A stretch of 64,000 bases of DNA from Desulfovibrio sp. (GCA_031279825.1 JAITHT010000057.1:1-64000), one strand, 5' to 3'; positions 1 through 9,346 are shown, counted from the first letter of the stretch. Made by a program: numbers and translations. The notes: a model not told the origin generated them from the sequence alone.

Positions 1-171
1 TTTTTCGCACAATGAAAAAATGACGTAGCCCGCCAAGTTGGTTAGGTTTTGGTGAACCACCATCAAAACTTTAGCCACAAGGAAGGCTACGAAATGGAAG
101 CTATCAAGGAGAATGGAAAGATGTATATCTTTAGGCAAACACTCTCAAACCATGAACAGGAGATGATCACC

Positions 172-765
172 ATGCGCAAGATCATGATGTTTTTGTTTGC
201 TATCGCTGCGTTTGGAATGGGCGGTTGCGCCAGCAAGCATATGGACGTTGTAACAGTTGGGCAAAACGAAAGCACACTTGCTGACGGACAATCGGCCATC
301 GTGTTTTTTCGGGATACCGTTTTTGGCGGGGCAATTCAAGCGCCGATTGTTGAAGCAAAAACAAGCGGCCTTAACACAGATGTTTCGTTTGTGGGCATTG
401 TTTCTGCAAGCACCAAAATTCTGCATAAAACGACACCCGGCAAGCATGTTTACGTTGTTGGCGGAGAACTCTCAAGAAGGCTTGAAGCTGATCTTGCCCC
501 GAACAAGTTTTATTATGTACGTGTAGACCCCCGCATGGGGGTATTTAAGGCAAGTTTTGCCTTTGAACCAATACTTGCCAATGATGAAAAACTTCAGAAA
601 GCGTTATCGGGCTGTAATTGGGTTAAGCCGGGCGCTACCGCAAATGAATGGTTTATCAGCAACAAAGAAGGCATGAAAGAAAAAGCTGAAAAATCAGCCG
701 AAAGAAGCGATAATAACAAAGCCTTTCTTACCCCAGGACAAGGATTTGACGCGCTTGTTCGATAA
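172..765 (+). CDS. Small lipoprotein, DUF2846-like
   Basis: This encodes a predicted lipoprotein of 197 residues. The start at 172 is chosen because an AGGAG ribosome site lies just upstream and the protein then opens with a basic-hydrophobic signal peptide ending in MGGC, an acceptable lipobox with the lipidated Cys near residue 19. The open frame extends upstream to 49, but those residues are not signal-like. The body (residues ~40-140) has a beta-rich pattern with a central segment ending in VGGELSRR and then NKFYYVRV, which resembles DUF2846-type envelope lipoproteins. The tail is Lys/Glu-rich. It stands alone on the plus strand; the next gene is on the opposite strand. The role is unknown; membrane attachment is the only confident functional statement. 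Confidence 0.7.
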   Translation: MRKIMMFLFAIAAFGMGGCASKHMDVVTVGQNESTLADGQSAIVFFRDTVFGGAIQAPIVEAKTSGLNTDVSFVGIVSASTKILHKTTPGKHVYVVGGELSRRLEADLAPNKFYYVRVDPRMGVFKASFAFEPILANDEKLQKALSGCNWVKPGATANEWFISNKEGMKEKAEKSAERSDNNKAFLTPGQGFDALVR

Positions 766-934
766 AAGGTTTGCCCATGAAGGAACGCCATTCCGTCAGT
801 GGCATGTTTCCATTTGTTATTGATTGTCGGCGATTTTTCTTTCCTGCCTATCCGACAGCCTGTTATGATGCCGTCGTGACGTTTCGTGCGGAAAATTCCC
901 GGCGCTCACCCAGCGCTTTTTTACTGTCTCTCAT

Positions 935-965
935 CCGGGCGGCATTGCTTTGCAATGCCGCCCGG
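935..965. repeat. REP-like hairpin, copy 1
   Basis: Perfect 14-bp inverted repeat, CCGGGCGGCATTGC and its complement, with a 3-base loop (TTT). It lies between two convergent genes. Nearly the same hairpin occurs at 46932-46964. It could act as a bidirectional terminator, but no clear T run follows. Confidence 0.65.
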
Positions 966-985
966 AATATTGATTAAGACTGTCC

Positions 986-1468
986 TTAATATGTCCACTT
1001 TCCGTTGGCGTACTTGATGAGTTCCGTGAGCATCTTGGCTTTTTTAACGGTAAAGGGGCCTTTTTCGGCGTCGGCCTTGGTGGCGGCGGTGCAGTGGTAT
1101 TCGGCCTCATTATAGCTCATGTAGCCGATGTATGGCACGGGTCCGGGTTTATCCGTTTTTTTGTATGATGTCTTGATGGTGGCGGGGTCAATGGCTACAT
1201 AGCGAGCGGTAAAGCTGCCGTCGGCGTTCTGCTTGATTTCTTTTTTATTGAGGGAGGGCAGGGCATGGCGGTTCAGCTTGCCGATGGTATCCGCGGCAAA
1301 GGCCTCCAGTTGTTTTTGAAGTTCTTCGGGAGATTTGGCGGCTTTTGCGGGCGCCTGGGCCTTGGCTTTTTGAGCGGCGGCTCCTACTGCGGGCAAAGAC
1401 GGCATTGCCATAGCAAAACAAAAGAGCATGGTCACGGATATGCGGCTGAAGAGGAAAAATGTTTTCAT
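986..1468 (-). CDS. Secreted protein of unknown function
   Basis: A 160-residue protein. The start at 1468 is preferred over an upstream in-frame ATG because GGGAGA sits 9 bases upstream and the protein then begins with a classical signal peptide (Lys at position 2, hydrophobic stretch to about residue 28, Ala-rich cleavage region near AVGAAA). An Ala/Lys/Gln-rich linker follows, then a compact domain (about residues 60-160) with the segments RYVAID and YIGYMSYNEAEYHC and a final NGKWTY. I do not recognise the family. Such short periplasmic proteins occur in Desulfovibrio genomes; that is recollection, not a search result. The gene is monocistronic, and a repeat-containing gap separates it from the OmpA-like gene upstream. 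Confidence 0.65.
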   Translation of the reverse strand: MKTFFLFSRISVTMLFCFAMAMPSLPAVGAAAQKAKAQAPAKAAKSPEELQKQLEAFAADTIGKLNRHALPSLNKKEIKQNADGSFTARYVAIDPATIKTSYKKTDKPGPVPYIGYMSYNEAEYHCTAATKADAEKGPFTVKKAKMLTELIKYANGKWTY

Positions 1469-1839
1469 GGATCCGGTCTCCCTGAAGTGGATTAATTTTG
1501 CAATGCTGCACTCGTCGTTTACGGCGAAATCAAGGCTGACTCGGCCAATCCATGGCCCTTGCCTCCCTTCGAAGGAGTGAACGCCTGCTTTCACTCTCTA
1601 TTCCTCCGCTATCCTCCGTGCGCGAGTCAGCGCTTACGCTGCCGGTTGACAGAGCAAGTTCGCTTTGAAAATGCCCTATACATGATGAAGCGAAAAAAAT
1701 GGCTAAGCGCGTTGTGTAAAGGCATAACGGCCCTTATCCGTTACGGGCTTCGCCGGCTTGCCTGTGTGTCGCTGTTTAAAAAGGCCCAGTGGGGATTTCC
1801 CCACTGGGCTGCTTTTACAAAACCGTCATCAGGCGAATC
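1469..1839. other. Gene-free stretch with repeat and terminator
   Basis: This 371-base gap holds the promoter/leader side of the secreted-protein gene, a diverged copy of the ~100-bp interspersed element (matching blocks at about 1508-1530 and 1619-1645, compared with the copy at 40031-40135), and the terminator of the VWA-OmpA gene at 1784-1809. I see no coding sequence in it. Confidence 0.55.
1784..1809 (-). terminator. Rho-independent terminator of the VWA-OmpA gene
   Basis: Read on the minus strand, an 11-bp GC-rich perfect stem (GCCCAGTGGGG paired with CCCCACTGGGC, 4-base loop) is followed directly by CTTTTTAAAC-like sequence, 30 bases after the stop codon at 1840. This is a textbook intrinsic terminator. 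Confidence 0.85.
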
Positions 1840-2883
1840 TTAGTAAAGGAAGTCTATCTTGTAAGCATGGTCGGCATTTTGGAAGTCGAGTTCCGCGCGG
1901 CGGTTCAGGCGGCGGCCTTCGTCAGTGCTGTTGTCATACTTGGGCATGCTTTCGCCGTAGCCTCGGGTGGTTATGGCACCGGCGGGGATACCGTGCTTGG
2001 AGAGATAGGCCTTAACGGAAGCGGCGCGGCGTTCAGACAGATGCTGGTTGGAGACGTCGCTACCGATATCGCAGGTATGGCCGCTGATTTCCACAGCGGT
2101 GTTGCCCTGCTTCAGGATGTTGGCGACTTCGTTCAGAACGGCGGCGGATTCACGGGTGATTTCAGCGGAACCAAGGGCGAACTGGACGCTGCGCAGAACG
2201 ATGGAGCCTCTGCCGCAGAACACTTCAAGAATGAACTGGGTAACGGCTTCGTCGTGATCCAGCAGGTTTTCGGCCCTCACGGCAACGCTGGCACCGGGGC
2301 GAAGGGAGGCGATGCTGTCAAGGGTGGCTTGACCGGCCGGGCTATCGGCCAGGGAAATCACGTGGAAAGTCAGGCCGGGATTGGCAGCCAGAGCAGCCTG
2401 AGCGGCGGCCAGAGGATCGGTGCCGCGGTTGTTTTCACCGTCGCTCACGAGAATGACGGCGGCCGGAGACGGCATGCTGGAGTACAGCGCCTTGGACCAG
2501 TAGCTGATGCCGTCACCCATGGGGGTAAGGCGGTTGAAGACTTCATAGGTATCTTTCAGAGAATCGAAGCCCTTCTGGAAGACGGCCCGGTTATAGGTTT
2601 GTTGCCCCAGCACTTGTTTGTTGGTGGCAAAGGTGTGGATGCTGCCGGTATAGCCCAGTTCGGGAATGCGATCATTCACGCGACGCAGGGCCTGTTTGGC
2701 CAGCAGGAATTTATTTTCCGCCAGATGTTTGTGTTTCATCATCATGGACCCGGAATAGTCAAGCAGGAAGTCAAAGCTCTGCACTTTGGTGGTTCCGCAA
2801 TTCACGGGGGCGGGAGCGGCCATTGCTGTGGCGGCAAAAGCCAGCATCATCAAACCAGCCAGCATCAGGGAAAGACGTTTCAT
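1840..2883 (-). CDS. VWA domain-OmpA C-terminal domain envelope protein
   Basis: A 347-residue exported protein. A strong GGAGGAG ribosome site precedes the ATG at 2883. Residues 1-22 are a signal peptide ending in AMA. A von Willebrand factor A-like domain follows, with the metal-site motif DYSGSM at residues ~43-48, a later TPMGDG and LVSDGENN (the DxSxS...T...D arrangement). From about residue 230 comes an OmpA/MotB-type peptidoglycan-binding domain (VEISGHTCDIGSD, NQHLSERRAASVKAYL, RGYGES, NRRAEL). The VWA part probably binds a protein or metal ligand, while the OmpA part anchors to peptidoglycan in the periplasm. It is flanked by its own terminator and appears monocistronic. The partner is unknown. 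Confidence 0.85.
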   Translation of the reverse strand: MKRLSLMLAGLMMLAFAATAMAAPAPVNCGTTKVQSFDFLLDYSGSMMMKHKHLAENKFLLAKQALRRVNDRIPELGYTGSIHTFATNKQVLGQQTYNRAVFQKGFDSLKDTYEVFNRLTPMGDGISYWSKALYSSMPSPAAVILVSDGENNRGTDPLAAAQAALAANPGLTFHVISLADSPAGQATLDSIASLRPGASVAVRAENLLDHDEAVTQFILEVFCGRGSIVLRSVQFALGSAEITRESAAVLNEVANILKQGNTAVEISGHTCDIGSDVSNQHLSERRAASVKAYLSKHGIPAGAITTRGYGESMPKYDNSTDEGRRLNRRAELDFQNADHAYKIDFLY

Positions 2884-3018
2884 AACACTCCTCCAGTAAT
2901 AAAGATAAAAAGTTCGGGCTTTGGTCGAATAAAAATTTCATTTGCCCGGAGACAAAATAGCCCTTTTTTTTGCAAACTGCAAGCTCCTTAAGACGCCTTG
3001 TCGAAAAAAAATGCGTTT

Positions 3019-4404
3019 TCAGCAAGCGTCGTCCTCCACGCTTTGCAACGGCGCTGCAATAGCCGATTCGAGGACTTCATCAAGGGCCGGATACGCGCGA
3101 ATAAGCGGCAGCGGCACATTTTTTTTCATTTGCCCGGAGACCAGCAGAGAGGCGGCGGTAAGAAGGTGCGATACGTCGTGTCCCACCGCATAGACAGAAC
3201 GCAACGAGTCGTTTGTCCAGAGCATTTTCACAAAACCACGGATACAGCCGCTGCTTTGCGCCACAGGGGAGGCGGCCAAGGGCGCCTTTGACAGGAAGAC
3301 GCGCTCGCCCTCGCCGAGCAGTTCTTTTGCCGTGGGGCCGACGCGCATGAACTCCATGCCGCCGTAAATACAGGAAGGGACGGCGTCGCAACGGTACGGA
3401 TCGCGCGTGGCTCCGGCCGCATGCTCCACGGCGTAACGCGCCTGGTGCTCCGCGGCGTTGGCTATAAGCATGCGGCCATTAATGTCCCCCACGGCGTATA
3501 CATGCTCTGAACAGCGCAGATAGGCGTCGCTGTCCAGCCAGCCGGCATCCTTGACGGCAAGGCCGGCCGCTTCCGGGGTCAGCGCGGCCGTCGCCGGCCT
3601 TCTCCCGATGCAGAGCAGGGATGTCTCCGCCGTCAGCGTTTCTCCATCCGCAAAGGTCAGGACGGAGCGGCCGTCAACCGTCTTGACGGACCGGATGCGT
3701 CTTCCTCTGTGGATGTTCCAGCCCTGGCGGGCATAGTGGGAGTACAGGGCGGCCCCTACCTCGGGATCTTCCCGCGGCAGGAGGCGGGATGACGCTTCAG
3801 TCAGGTCGATGTTGCAGCCGAAACGGTGGAGCAGTTCGCCAAGTTCCAGGCCGATGGCTCCCGCGCCGACGATGATCAGGCTTTTCGGAACGTCAAGCAG
3901 GTTGAGAATGCTCGCGGGAGAACAGACCGTGGCGCCGTCGGGCTTTAAGTCGGGAAATGAAGCCGGTATGGAACCGATGGCTACGAGACATTTGAAAAAG
4001 GTAAGCTTCGTTTCAAGGGAGGAACCCCGGATCGTGACGAGTTGAGGACCGCTGAAGACGCCTCGTCCTTTAAAGAGGGTCACGCCGGCCTGTTCGAGTT
4101 TTTTTTGCAGGGCCTTGCGTGCTCCCCGGATGTATCTTTCTTTGCGGGCTTGCAATGCGGCGAAATCAAAAGGAGTTTCCCCCTGAGCCACTTTATAGCG
4201 TCTCTGCGCGCGTAGCAGCGGCAGGCAGGCGCTTGCGCCGAGTAGATATTTCGTCGGCACGCAACCGGCGTTCAAGCATGTGCCGCCGAGAAATCCGGGC
4301 TCCACCAGGGCGGTTTTCATGCCGATGCCGGCCGCGTGCAGAGCCGCGTTGCTGCCCGCCGGACCGCCGCCCAGAACTATCAGATCAAAATCAGCGCCGC
4401 CCAT
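3019..4404 (-). CDS. Class I flavin disulfide reductase (dihydrolipoamide dehydrogenase-like)
   Basis: A 461-residue FAD/NAD(P) oxidoreductase. The start at 4404 is chosen because GGAG lies 7 bases upstream; two ATGs further up lack a site. It has an N-terminal FAD motif (VLGGGPAGSNAA), the redox disulfide GGTCLNAGCVPTK, a central NAD motif (IVGAGAIGLELGE) and the second FAD motif AVGDING. The C-terminal interface domain is atypical. Where Lpd has the catalytic His-Glu dyad (HPTLSE), this protein has YPALDE, and the usual YTHPE block reads IYGGME. It may therefore act on something other than dihydrolipoamide; mercuric-reductase-type members also have Tyr here. No 2-oxoacid dehydrogenase genes are nearby. 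It lies just downstream of mnmE. Confidence 0.8.
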   Translation of the reverse strand: MGGADFDLIVLGGGPAGSNAALHAAGIGMKTALVEPGFLGGTCLNAGCVPTKYLLGASACLPLLRAQRRYKVAQGETPFDFAALQARKERYIRGARKALQKKLEQAGVTLFKGRGVFSGPQLVTIRGSSLETKLTFFKCLVAIGSIPASFPDLKPDGATVCSPASILNLLDVPKSLIIVGAGAIGLELGELLHRFGCNIDLTEASSRLLPREDPEVGAALYSHYARQGWNIHRGRRIRSVKTVDGRSVLTFADGETLTAETSLLCIGRRPATAALTPEAAGLAVKDAGWLDSDAYLRCSEHVYAVGDINGRMLIANAAEHQARYAVEHAAGATRDPYRCDAVPSCIYGGMEFMRVGPTAKELLGEGERVFLSKAPLAASPVAQSSGCIRGFVKMLWTNDSLRSVYAVGHDVSHLLTAASLLVSGQMKKNVPLPLIRAYPALDEVLESAIAAPLQSVEDDAC

Positions 4405-4479
4405 GGAAGCTCCGTTTACGGTCATGATCCGTTGCATTATACGGGGACTCGCCCCACATCCCTCAAGGGGAGTAATCCG

Positions 4480-6021
4480 TCACTTGCCTATGCAGAACGA
4501 GGAGAAAATCCTGTTCAGCAGTTCGTCATTATCCGCGCCGCCGGTCACTTCGTCAAGGTAGATAGTCGTTCTTTCAAGGTGCTGGATGAGCACGTCCGGC
4601 GGATATCCGTCCGTAACGGCATGCTGAAGCGCCTGCAGTTCTTCTTCAGCCTTTTGCAGCAATTGCGATTGGCGTAGGTTCGGAGCGATATCCCCGGCGG
4701 CGGAAAAGGCCCGCAGAGAGGCCTTTGTGCCGTCGGCACCGCTTTTGCCCTCCGATTGAGCCTCGCCTCGCGCGCCGTAAGCCATACCCGGCCCGGCAAG
4801 GGCCGCACGCATACCTTCGGCCAGTTGTTCAAGACCCTCCCCCGTGCGGGCGGACACGGCAAAACAGGGGCAGAGCCGTAAAAATTCCGTCACGTCGCCG
4901 GGAGAGTCCGCGATAAGGTGAAGGCGCAGTTCTTCAGCGTTTTTTGAGGCTTCGCCGGGAGTAGGAGACAGCAGATCCTTTTTGTTCAGTACCAGCAACA
5001 GTTTTTTTTGACAGAGCGCCTGTGCGTGCCCTAAAAAAAATGTGTATTCGTCACCGCGCAGAGGATAACGGGAGTCAACCACAAACAGCACCATGTCCGC
5101 CTTGTCGGTCAGAGAGATCGCACGGCGGACGCCTTCGCTTTCTATCGCTCCGCCGTCGCTGCGCAGCCCTGCGGTATCGACAAGGCGCAGGGGCACTCCC
5201 TTGATATTGACGGTTTCTTCAAGATAATCCCGGGTTGTGCCCGGTTCATCCGAAACAATGGCGCGCGGTCGGCCGAGCAAAGCATTGAGGAGACTGGATT
5301 TGCCCGTATTTACCCTGCCGGCGAGCACCGCCAGCGCGCCTTCGCGCCACAGGCGGGCCCGTTTGAATGTTTCGAGCAGGGAACACACCAGTTCCCGCCC
5401 GAGGGCGACTGTGCGGGAAAAATCCTCCTGCGGAGGAAGTTCGGCATATTCCTCGGGAAAATCCATCTCCAGAATAAGCCGCGTGCGTAAAGCCTCCAGA
5501 GAATCCCGCAATTCATTGATCATGCGCGCCAGGCTTCCATCCAGCTTGGCGGCGGCCAGACGCACGCCTTCGCGCGTGGGGGCGTTGATCAGTTCGGCCA
5601 CAGCTTCCGCCTGCGTCAGATCCATACGGCCGCGCAGAAAGGCCCGGCGCGTAAATTCGCCCGGTCCGGCAAGGCGGGCTCCTGCGTCCACGGCGGCTTC
5701 CAGCAGGGCGGCTGCCACGCCTGCCCCCCCGTGGCAGTGAATCTCTCCCACATCTTCGCCTGTGGCGGAATAGGGCGCGGGCATATAGACGGCTAAAACC
5801 GTGTCGAGGGGGCGACCGTCCCGATCTTTCGCCTGTCCGTAATGCATATGGCGGGGGAGAAAACGGAAGTTTCGCGTCGTTTTTCTCAAAGGAGAGAACA
5901 GGGAACCCAGCGCCGCCAGAGAGCCCGGCCCGCTGAGACGGAGAATGGCGATGCCGCCGGATCCGGGGGGCGTGGCAATGGCGGCGATGGTATCGTCATC
6001 CGTACTGATGGAGGGCGTCAT
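4480..6021 (-). CDS. mnmE: tRNA U34 modification GTPase MnmE
   Basis: MnmE (TrmE), 513 residues, works with MnmG to install the 5-carboxymethylaminomethyl group on tRNA wobble uridine. The start at 6021 gives the conserved N terminus (DDDTIAAIATPPGSGGIAI); the frame continues upstream through non-conserved sequence overlapping jag. An N-terminal folate-binding domain is followed by a helical domain into which the G domain is inserted: P-loop GRVNTGKSS near residue 233, DTAG near 280 and NKKD near 345. The C terminus ends with the conserved FCIGK motif whose Cys is needed for modification. It begins 4 bases after the jag stop codon, so it is the last gene of the rpmH operon. Length and motifs are normal. 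Confidence 0.97.
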   Translation of the reverse strand: MTPSISTDDDTIAAIATPPGSGGIAILRLSGPGSLAALGSLFSPLRKTTRNFRFLPRHMHYGQAKDRDGRPLDTVLAVYMPAPYSATGEDVGEIHCHGGAGVAAALLEAAVDAGARLAGPGEFTRRAFLRGRMDLTQAEAVAELINAPTREGVRLAAAKLDGSLARMINELRDSLEALRTRLILEMDFPEEYAELPPQEDFSRTVALGRELVCSLLETFKRARLWREGALAVLAGRVNTGKSSLLNALLGRPRAIVSDEPGTTRDYLEETVNIKGVPLRLVDTAGLRSDGGAIESEGVRRAISLTDKADMVLFVVDSRYPLRGDEYTFFLGHAQALCQKKLLLVLNKKDLLSPTPGEASKNAEELRLHLIADSPGDVTEFLRLCPCFAVSARTGEGLEQLAEGMRAALAGPGMAYGARGEAQSEGKSGADGTKASLRAFSAAGDIAPNLRQSQLLQKAEEELQALQHAVTDGYPPDVLIQHLERTTIYLDEVTGGADNDELLNRIFSSFCIGK

Positions 6022-6025
6022 TGCC

Positions 6026-7573
6026 TTATGTTTCCGAACTCCTGGGGTCGGAGGGAGGAGTGGGGAGACATGGGGGAATATTAGCCGCGTCATTTTTCGA
6101 AAAGGAGTCGTTTGCCTCGTATGCGGGAGATGGCGTGCCGCCGCCTTTTGGAGCGGAGGCATTGTCCGGCGGAGGGAGACGGTGATCGGCATGATGCCGG
6201 GGGAGTTCTTCCAAGGCAGAAAATTCGGGAGCTTTGCCGCGTCCGGCGGCGCGTTTGGGCTGAACAACAACCCGGCGTTGCGCCCCGTCTCCTTTGCTAT
6301 GGGTTTGCACGGCTTCGTCTTCTTCCAAAGTCAGGTGCACGATACGGCGTTGATATGCGCTTAAAGGCCGGGTGGATTGCGGACAGCGCGTTGTCTTTGC
6401 CCTTTCGGCCAGAGCCAGAGCCATTTCTTTCAGCTTGTCGTCCTGTCGTTCCCGATAGTTGCCGGCATCAATCTGCAGACGTAAAAAGCCGCCGATGCGT
6501 TTGGCCACAATACGGCTAGCCAGATGCTGCACCGCTGACAGGGTGTGCCCTTCGCGTCCCACCAGCAGCCCGGATGTCTCGCCGCAGTCGATGGATATGC
6601 GCACCTTGTTGTCAAGCACTTCCGTCATGTAAGAGGCCGTACCCGCGATAGGCTCCACCAGGCGCCGGATGACATCGCTTACCACGGCGATAAGCTCATC
6701 CGGATTGCATGTTTCCAAAGGAAATTCCGAGAGCTCCTCGCGGTTTACATCCGGAGGAAGAGAGACGGGCGGATAGCCTGCGGACATAAGGGCGGAGTCG
6801 TTGGAAGCTTCTTGCGCGGCGGCATGTCCCGCGCTCCGGCGGTTTCGTTCTTTGCTGTTTTTGGAGGCGGTGTGTCCGCTGTTCTGTTTGTTTCGGGCAT
6901 GAGTCGCAGCGGCGTTCCGTTCCGTCAGGGGGGAGGAATAGGTGCGGCTGTTGCCGGATTTCGGATATTTTTCGGACTGTCCGCCGGTTCCGAGTTTACC
7001 GGAAGGCGCATGAGGAGCGGCGTCCATGCGCATCGCGCCTGAGGAGGCGCGGGAGTCGGAAGATCGTTCAGGGTCTTTGCGGGACATGACGTGTTCCCGG
7101 CGTTCCCGTTCTTGCGGGCCGCCGTCGTGCGAAGCGGCTTGATGCAGATTCCGGCGTCTGCCGTCAATGCCGGGAAGGGGGGATGTTTCAGTCTTACCCT
7201 TTTTGTCTCGCCTGGGCGCGTTTTTGTCTTTACCGGCGCTGTTGTCGGTATGTGGGGCAAAGCCGGTTTTTTGTTCAGGAGCGGGCTCTGCGGCATTGTC
7301 CCGTCCGGCGCTTTGAGGATCCTGTCCGGCGGCGAGAGCATTTTTTGCGGGCGCGGTATCGGCAACTTCCGGCAGGGAGTATACCTTGTCGAGGGGCTGG
7401 ACGCGCGCGGCTCGTATGCGCGCTTTTTTTATTCCCACCAAGCCGAAAATGCCTGTTTTCGCATCACTGACTATTTCAATTTCCAGCTTTTCCCGTGCTA
7501 CTCCGTAATAGGCACACGCCTCGCTGATGGCGTCATCAAGGCTTTTTCCCTGAAAATCTTTGTATTGACTCAT
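6026..7573 (-). CDS. jag: RNA-binding protein Jag (KH-R3H)
   Basis: A 515-residue homologue of Jag/KhpB, an RNA-binding protein found next to yidC in many bacteria. It has the Jag N-terminal domain (residues ~1-50, including GKSLDDAISEA and FGLVGIKKARI), then about 220 residues of low-complexity, charged, Pro/Ser/Asn-rich linker, then a KH-type domain with LLVGREGHTL near residue 338 and an R3H domain (NYRERQDDKLKEMA... RPLSAYQRRIVH) ending near 430. A further disordered tail of about 85 residues closes the protein. The long linker and tail make it much longer than the ~200-250 residues usual in Firmicutes. It lies between yidC and mnmE in the operon. Confidence 0.93.
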   Translation of the reverse strand: MSQYKDFQGKSLDDAISEACAYYGVAREKLEIEIVSDAKTGIFGLVGIKKARIRAARVQPLDKVYSLPEVADTAPAKNALAAGQDPQSAGRDNAAEPAPEQKTGFAPHTDNSAGKDKNAPRRDKKGKTETSPLPGIDGRRRNLHQAASHDGGPQERERREHVMSRKDPERSSDSRASSGAMRMDAAPHAPSGKLGTGGQSEKYPKSGNSRTYSSPLTERNAAATHARNKQNSGHTASKNSKERNRRSAGHAAAQEASNDSALMSAGYPPVSLPPDVNREELSEFPLETCNPDELIAVVSDVIRRLVEPIAGTASYMTEVLDNKVRISIDCGETSGLLVGREGHTLSAVQHLASRIVAKRIGGFLRLQIDAGNYRERQDDKLKEMALALAERAKTTRCPQSTRPLSAYQRRIVHLTLEEDEAVQTHSKGDGAQRRVVVQPKRAAGRGKAPEFSALEELPRHHADHRLPPPDNASAPKGGGTPSPAYEANDSFSKNDAANIPPCLPTPPSDPRSSET

Positions 7574-7639
7574 GCTAGCCTCATGAAATTCGGGTCAGGC
7601 AGGGGTACATCGCGTTTGCGCGGCGCTTCTCCCGGTGTT

Positions 7640-9346
7640 TCAGACGGAACGGCGCAGTTGCATCCACTGTTGCCCGATGGAGATAACGTTATTGACAAGC
7701 CAGTAGACCACAAGGCCGGAAGGAAAGTTAATGAAGAGCACGGTAAACACCAGGGGCATGAGCATCATTATTTTGGCTTGAGTGGGGTCTCCCGGTGCCG
7801 GAGTCATTTTTTGCTGCAGGATCATGGTGGCTCCCATAACTAACGGCGTAATCAGCAGCGGATCGGGCGAGGCCAAATCCTCCAGCCATGCGGTATCCGT
7901 AAAAGGCAGAGTGGGAATAAAAGGCGCGTGGCGCAGTTCGATGGCGTTTAAAAGAGCCTGATAGAGGCCGAAGAATACCGGTATTTGAATAAGAATGGGC
8001 AAACAGCCTCCCGCCGGGTTGACCTTGTAAGTCTTATACAGTTGCATGATTTCTTGATTCATGCTTTCTTTATCATTTGCGTATTTTTCCCGTATTTTGA
8101 CGATGAGCGGCTGCAATTGCTTCATTTGCTGCATGGATTTGTAGCTTTTTTGCGAAAGCGGCCAGAAAAGTATCTTGATAACAATAGTCAGCAGAACGAT
8201 GGCCGTGCCGTAGTTATGCGCATAGCTGTAAAAGAACTGCAGCAGCGCCACCATGGGTTTGGCGATAAAGGAAAATATGCCGTAGTCCAGGGCTTTTTGT
8301 AGGCCGTTGGGTGCGGAATCGAGCAGGCGCGCCTCTTTGGGGCCGACGAAATAGGAGCATTCCATGGCGGTTTCAGCCTCGGAAACCGATACGGCCGTCT
8401 TGCCGATGAGCACATGGTACACGTCGCCGATGAGGCTGCCCTTGGCCGAGGAATCCTCTCCCTTCATACTCACGGCGCTCATGAAGTAGTTGTTCATCAC
8501 CGCTATCCAGGAGACTTTCCCCTGAATCAGTTTGCCCGTGCTGAGCTCTTTTTCCAGGCGATCTTCATCAAATTTGTCGTTCTGCAACCATGCCACGCGT
8601 GTCAGGTTGTATGAATTTTCTTCAGCCACGGGTTCCGGACCGCCTTTGACGGCGTGCCAAAGCCGGGAGAAGACGGAAGGCGTTTCATTGACTGCCAGGG
8701 GGCTTGCTCCGAAAGTAAAGGCCACGTTGACGGTTTTGCGCGCGGCTGAAGACAGGCGCAGGCTTTCATCAATAACGTAGCTTGAGCCGGAAAAGCGCAG
8801 TTCGCGAATGGCCCGTACCCCGTCGATTTCCGCGGTAAAGCGCAAGACTCCCGCTCCATCGGGCGCAAGGACGATATCCTCGCCTTCAAGCGTCCAGGAA
8901 ACGTCCGTCCACGTGGGCAGGCCGTTCATCAGCAAGCCCATGGGAGCCTGGAGGGCGGCGTTTTCGCTGACGATGTTCACCAAAGGCGAATGCGTTCCCA
9001 AACTGGTGTGGTATTTTTTCAGGAAAAATTGGCGCAAAATGCCGCCGTTACTATGAAATATCGCGGTATACAGGGGTGTTTCCACTGTTATCGGCTTGCC
9101 GCCATCGGGCATGAACGCGGGGGAGCGGGAAGCCGACGGATCGCCGGAGCTTACGCTGCGGACGCCTGCCGGATCCCCTTCCTGGTATGTCGGGACGGTG
9201 GCGTTGCCGGCACTCGGAGTCGGCGCATTATGTTCCGTGGGAAGAGGTTGGGGAGGAAGCCAGCCCATTTGCCGGGACAAAAGGTTCCATCCGAAAAAAA
9301 TGGCGAAGGAGAGGCCTATGACCAGTGCGAGACGTTTTATGTCCAT
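7640..9346 (-). CDS. yidC: Membrane protein insertase YidC
   Basis: YidC (568 residues) inserts and folds inner-membrane proteins, alone or with SecYEG. It has the Gram-negative layout: a first transmembrane segment at residues ~6-22, a large periplasmic beta domain (about 60-340), then the conserved insertase core starting near residue 359 (KPMVALLQFFY, HNYGTAIVLLTI, KILFWPLSQKSYKSMQQMK). Further segments include GGCLPILIQIPVFFGLYQAL and the final FPSGLVVYWLVNN. A short basic tail ends the protein. The ribosome site is weak, consistent with translation as part of the rpmH-rnpA-yidD-yidC-jag-mnmE operon. Upstream yidD is 69 bases away. Confidence 0.97.
   Translation of the reverse strand: MDIKRLALVIGLSFAIFFGWNLLSRQMGWLPPQPLPTEHNAPTPSAGNATVPTYQEGDPAGVRSVSSGDPSASRSPAFMPDGGKPITVETPLYTAIFHSNGGILRQFFLKKYHTSLGTHSPLVNIVSENAALQAPMGLLMNGLPTWTDVSWTLEGEDIVLAPDGAGVLRFTAEIDGVRAIRELRFSGSSYVIDESLRLSSAARKTVNVAFTFGASPLAVNETPSVFSRLWHAVKGGPEPVAEENSYNLTRVAWLQNDKFDEDRLEKELSTGKLIQGKVSWIAVMNNYFMSAVSMKGEDSSAKGSLIGDVYHVLIGKTAVSVSEAETAMECSYFVGPKEARLLDSAPNGLQKALDYGIFSFIAKPMVALLQFFYSYAHNYGTAIVLLTIVIKILFWPLSQKSYKSMQQMKQLQPLIVKIREKYANDKESMNQEIMQLYKTYKVNPAGGCLPILIQIPVFFGLYQALLNAIELRHAPFIPTLPFTDTAWLEDLASPDPLLITPLVMGATMILQQKMTPAPGDPTQAKIMMLMPLVFTVLFINFPSGLVVYWLVNNVISIGQQWMQLRRSV

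Noticed and set aside
1789..2991. 400-codon open frame on the plus strand
   Set aside because: It is antisense to the VWA-OmpA gene, which has a signal peptide, domain motifs and terminator; the plus-strand translation has no recognisable features.
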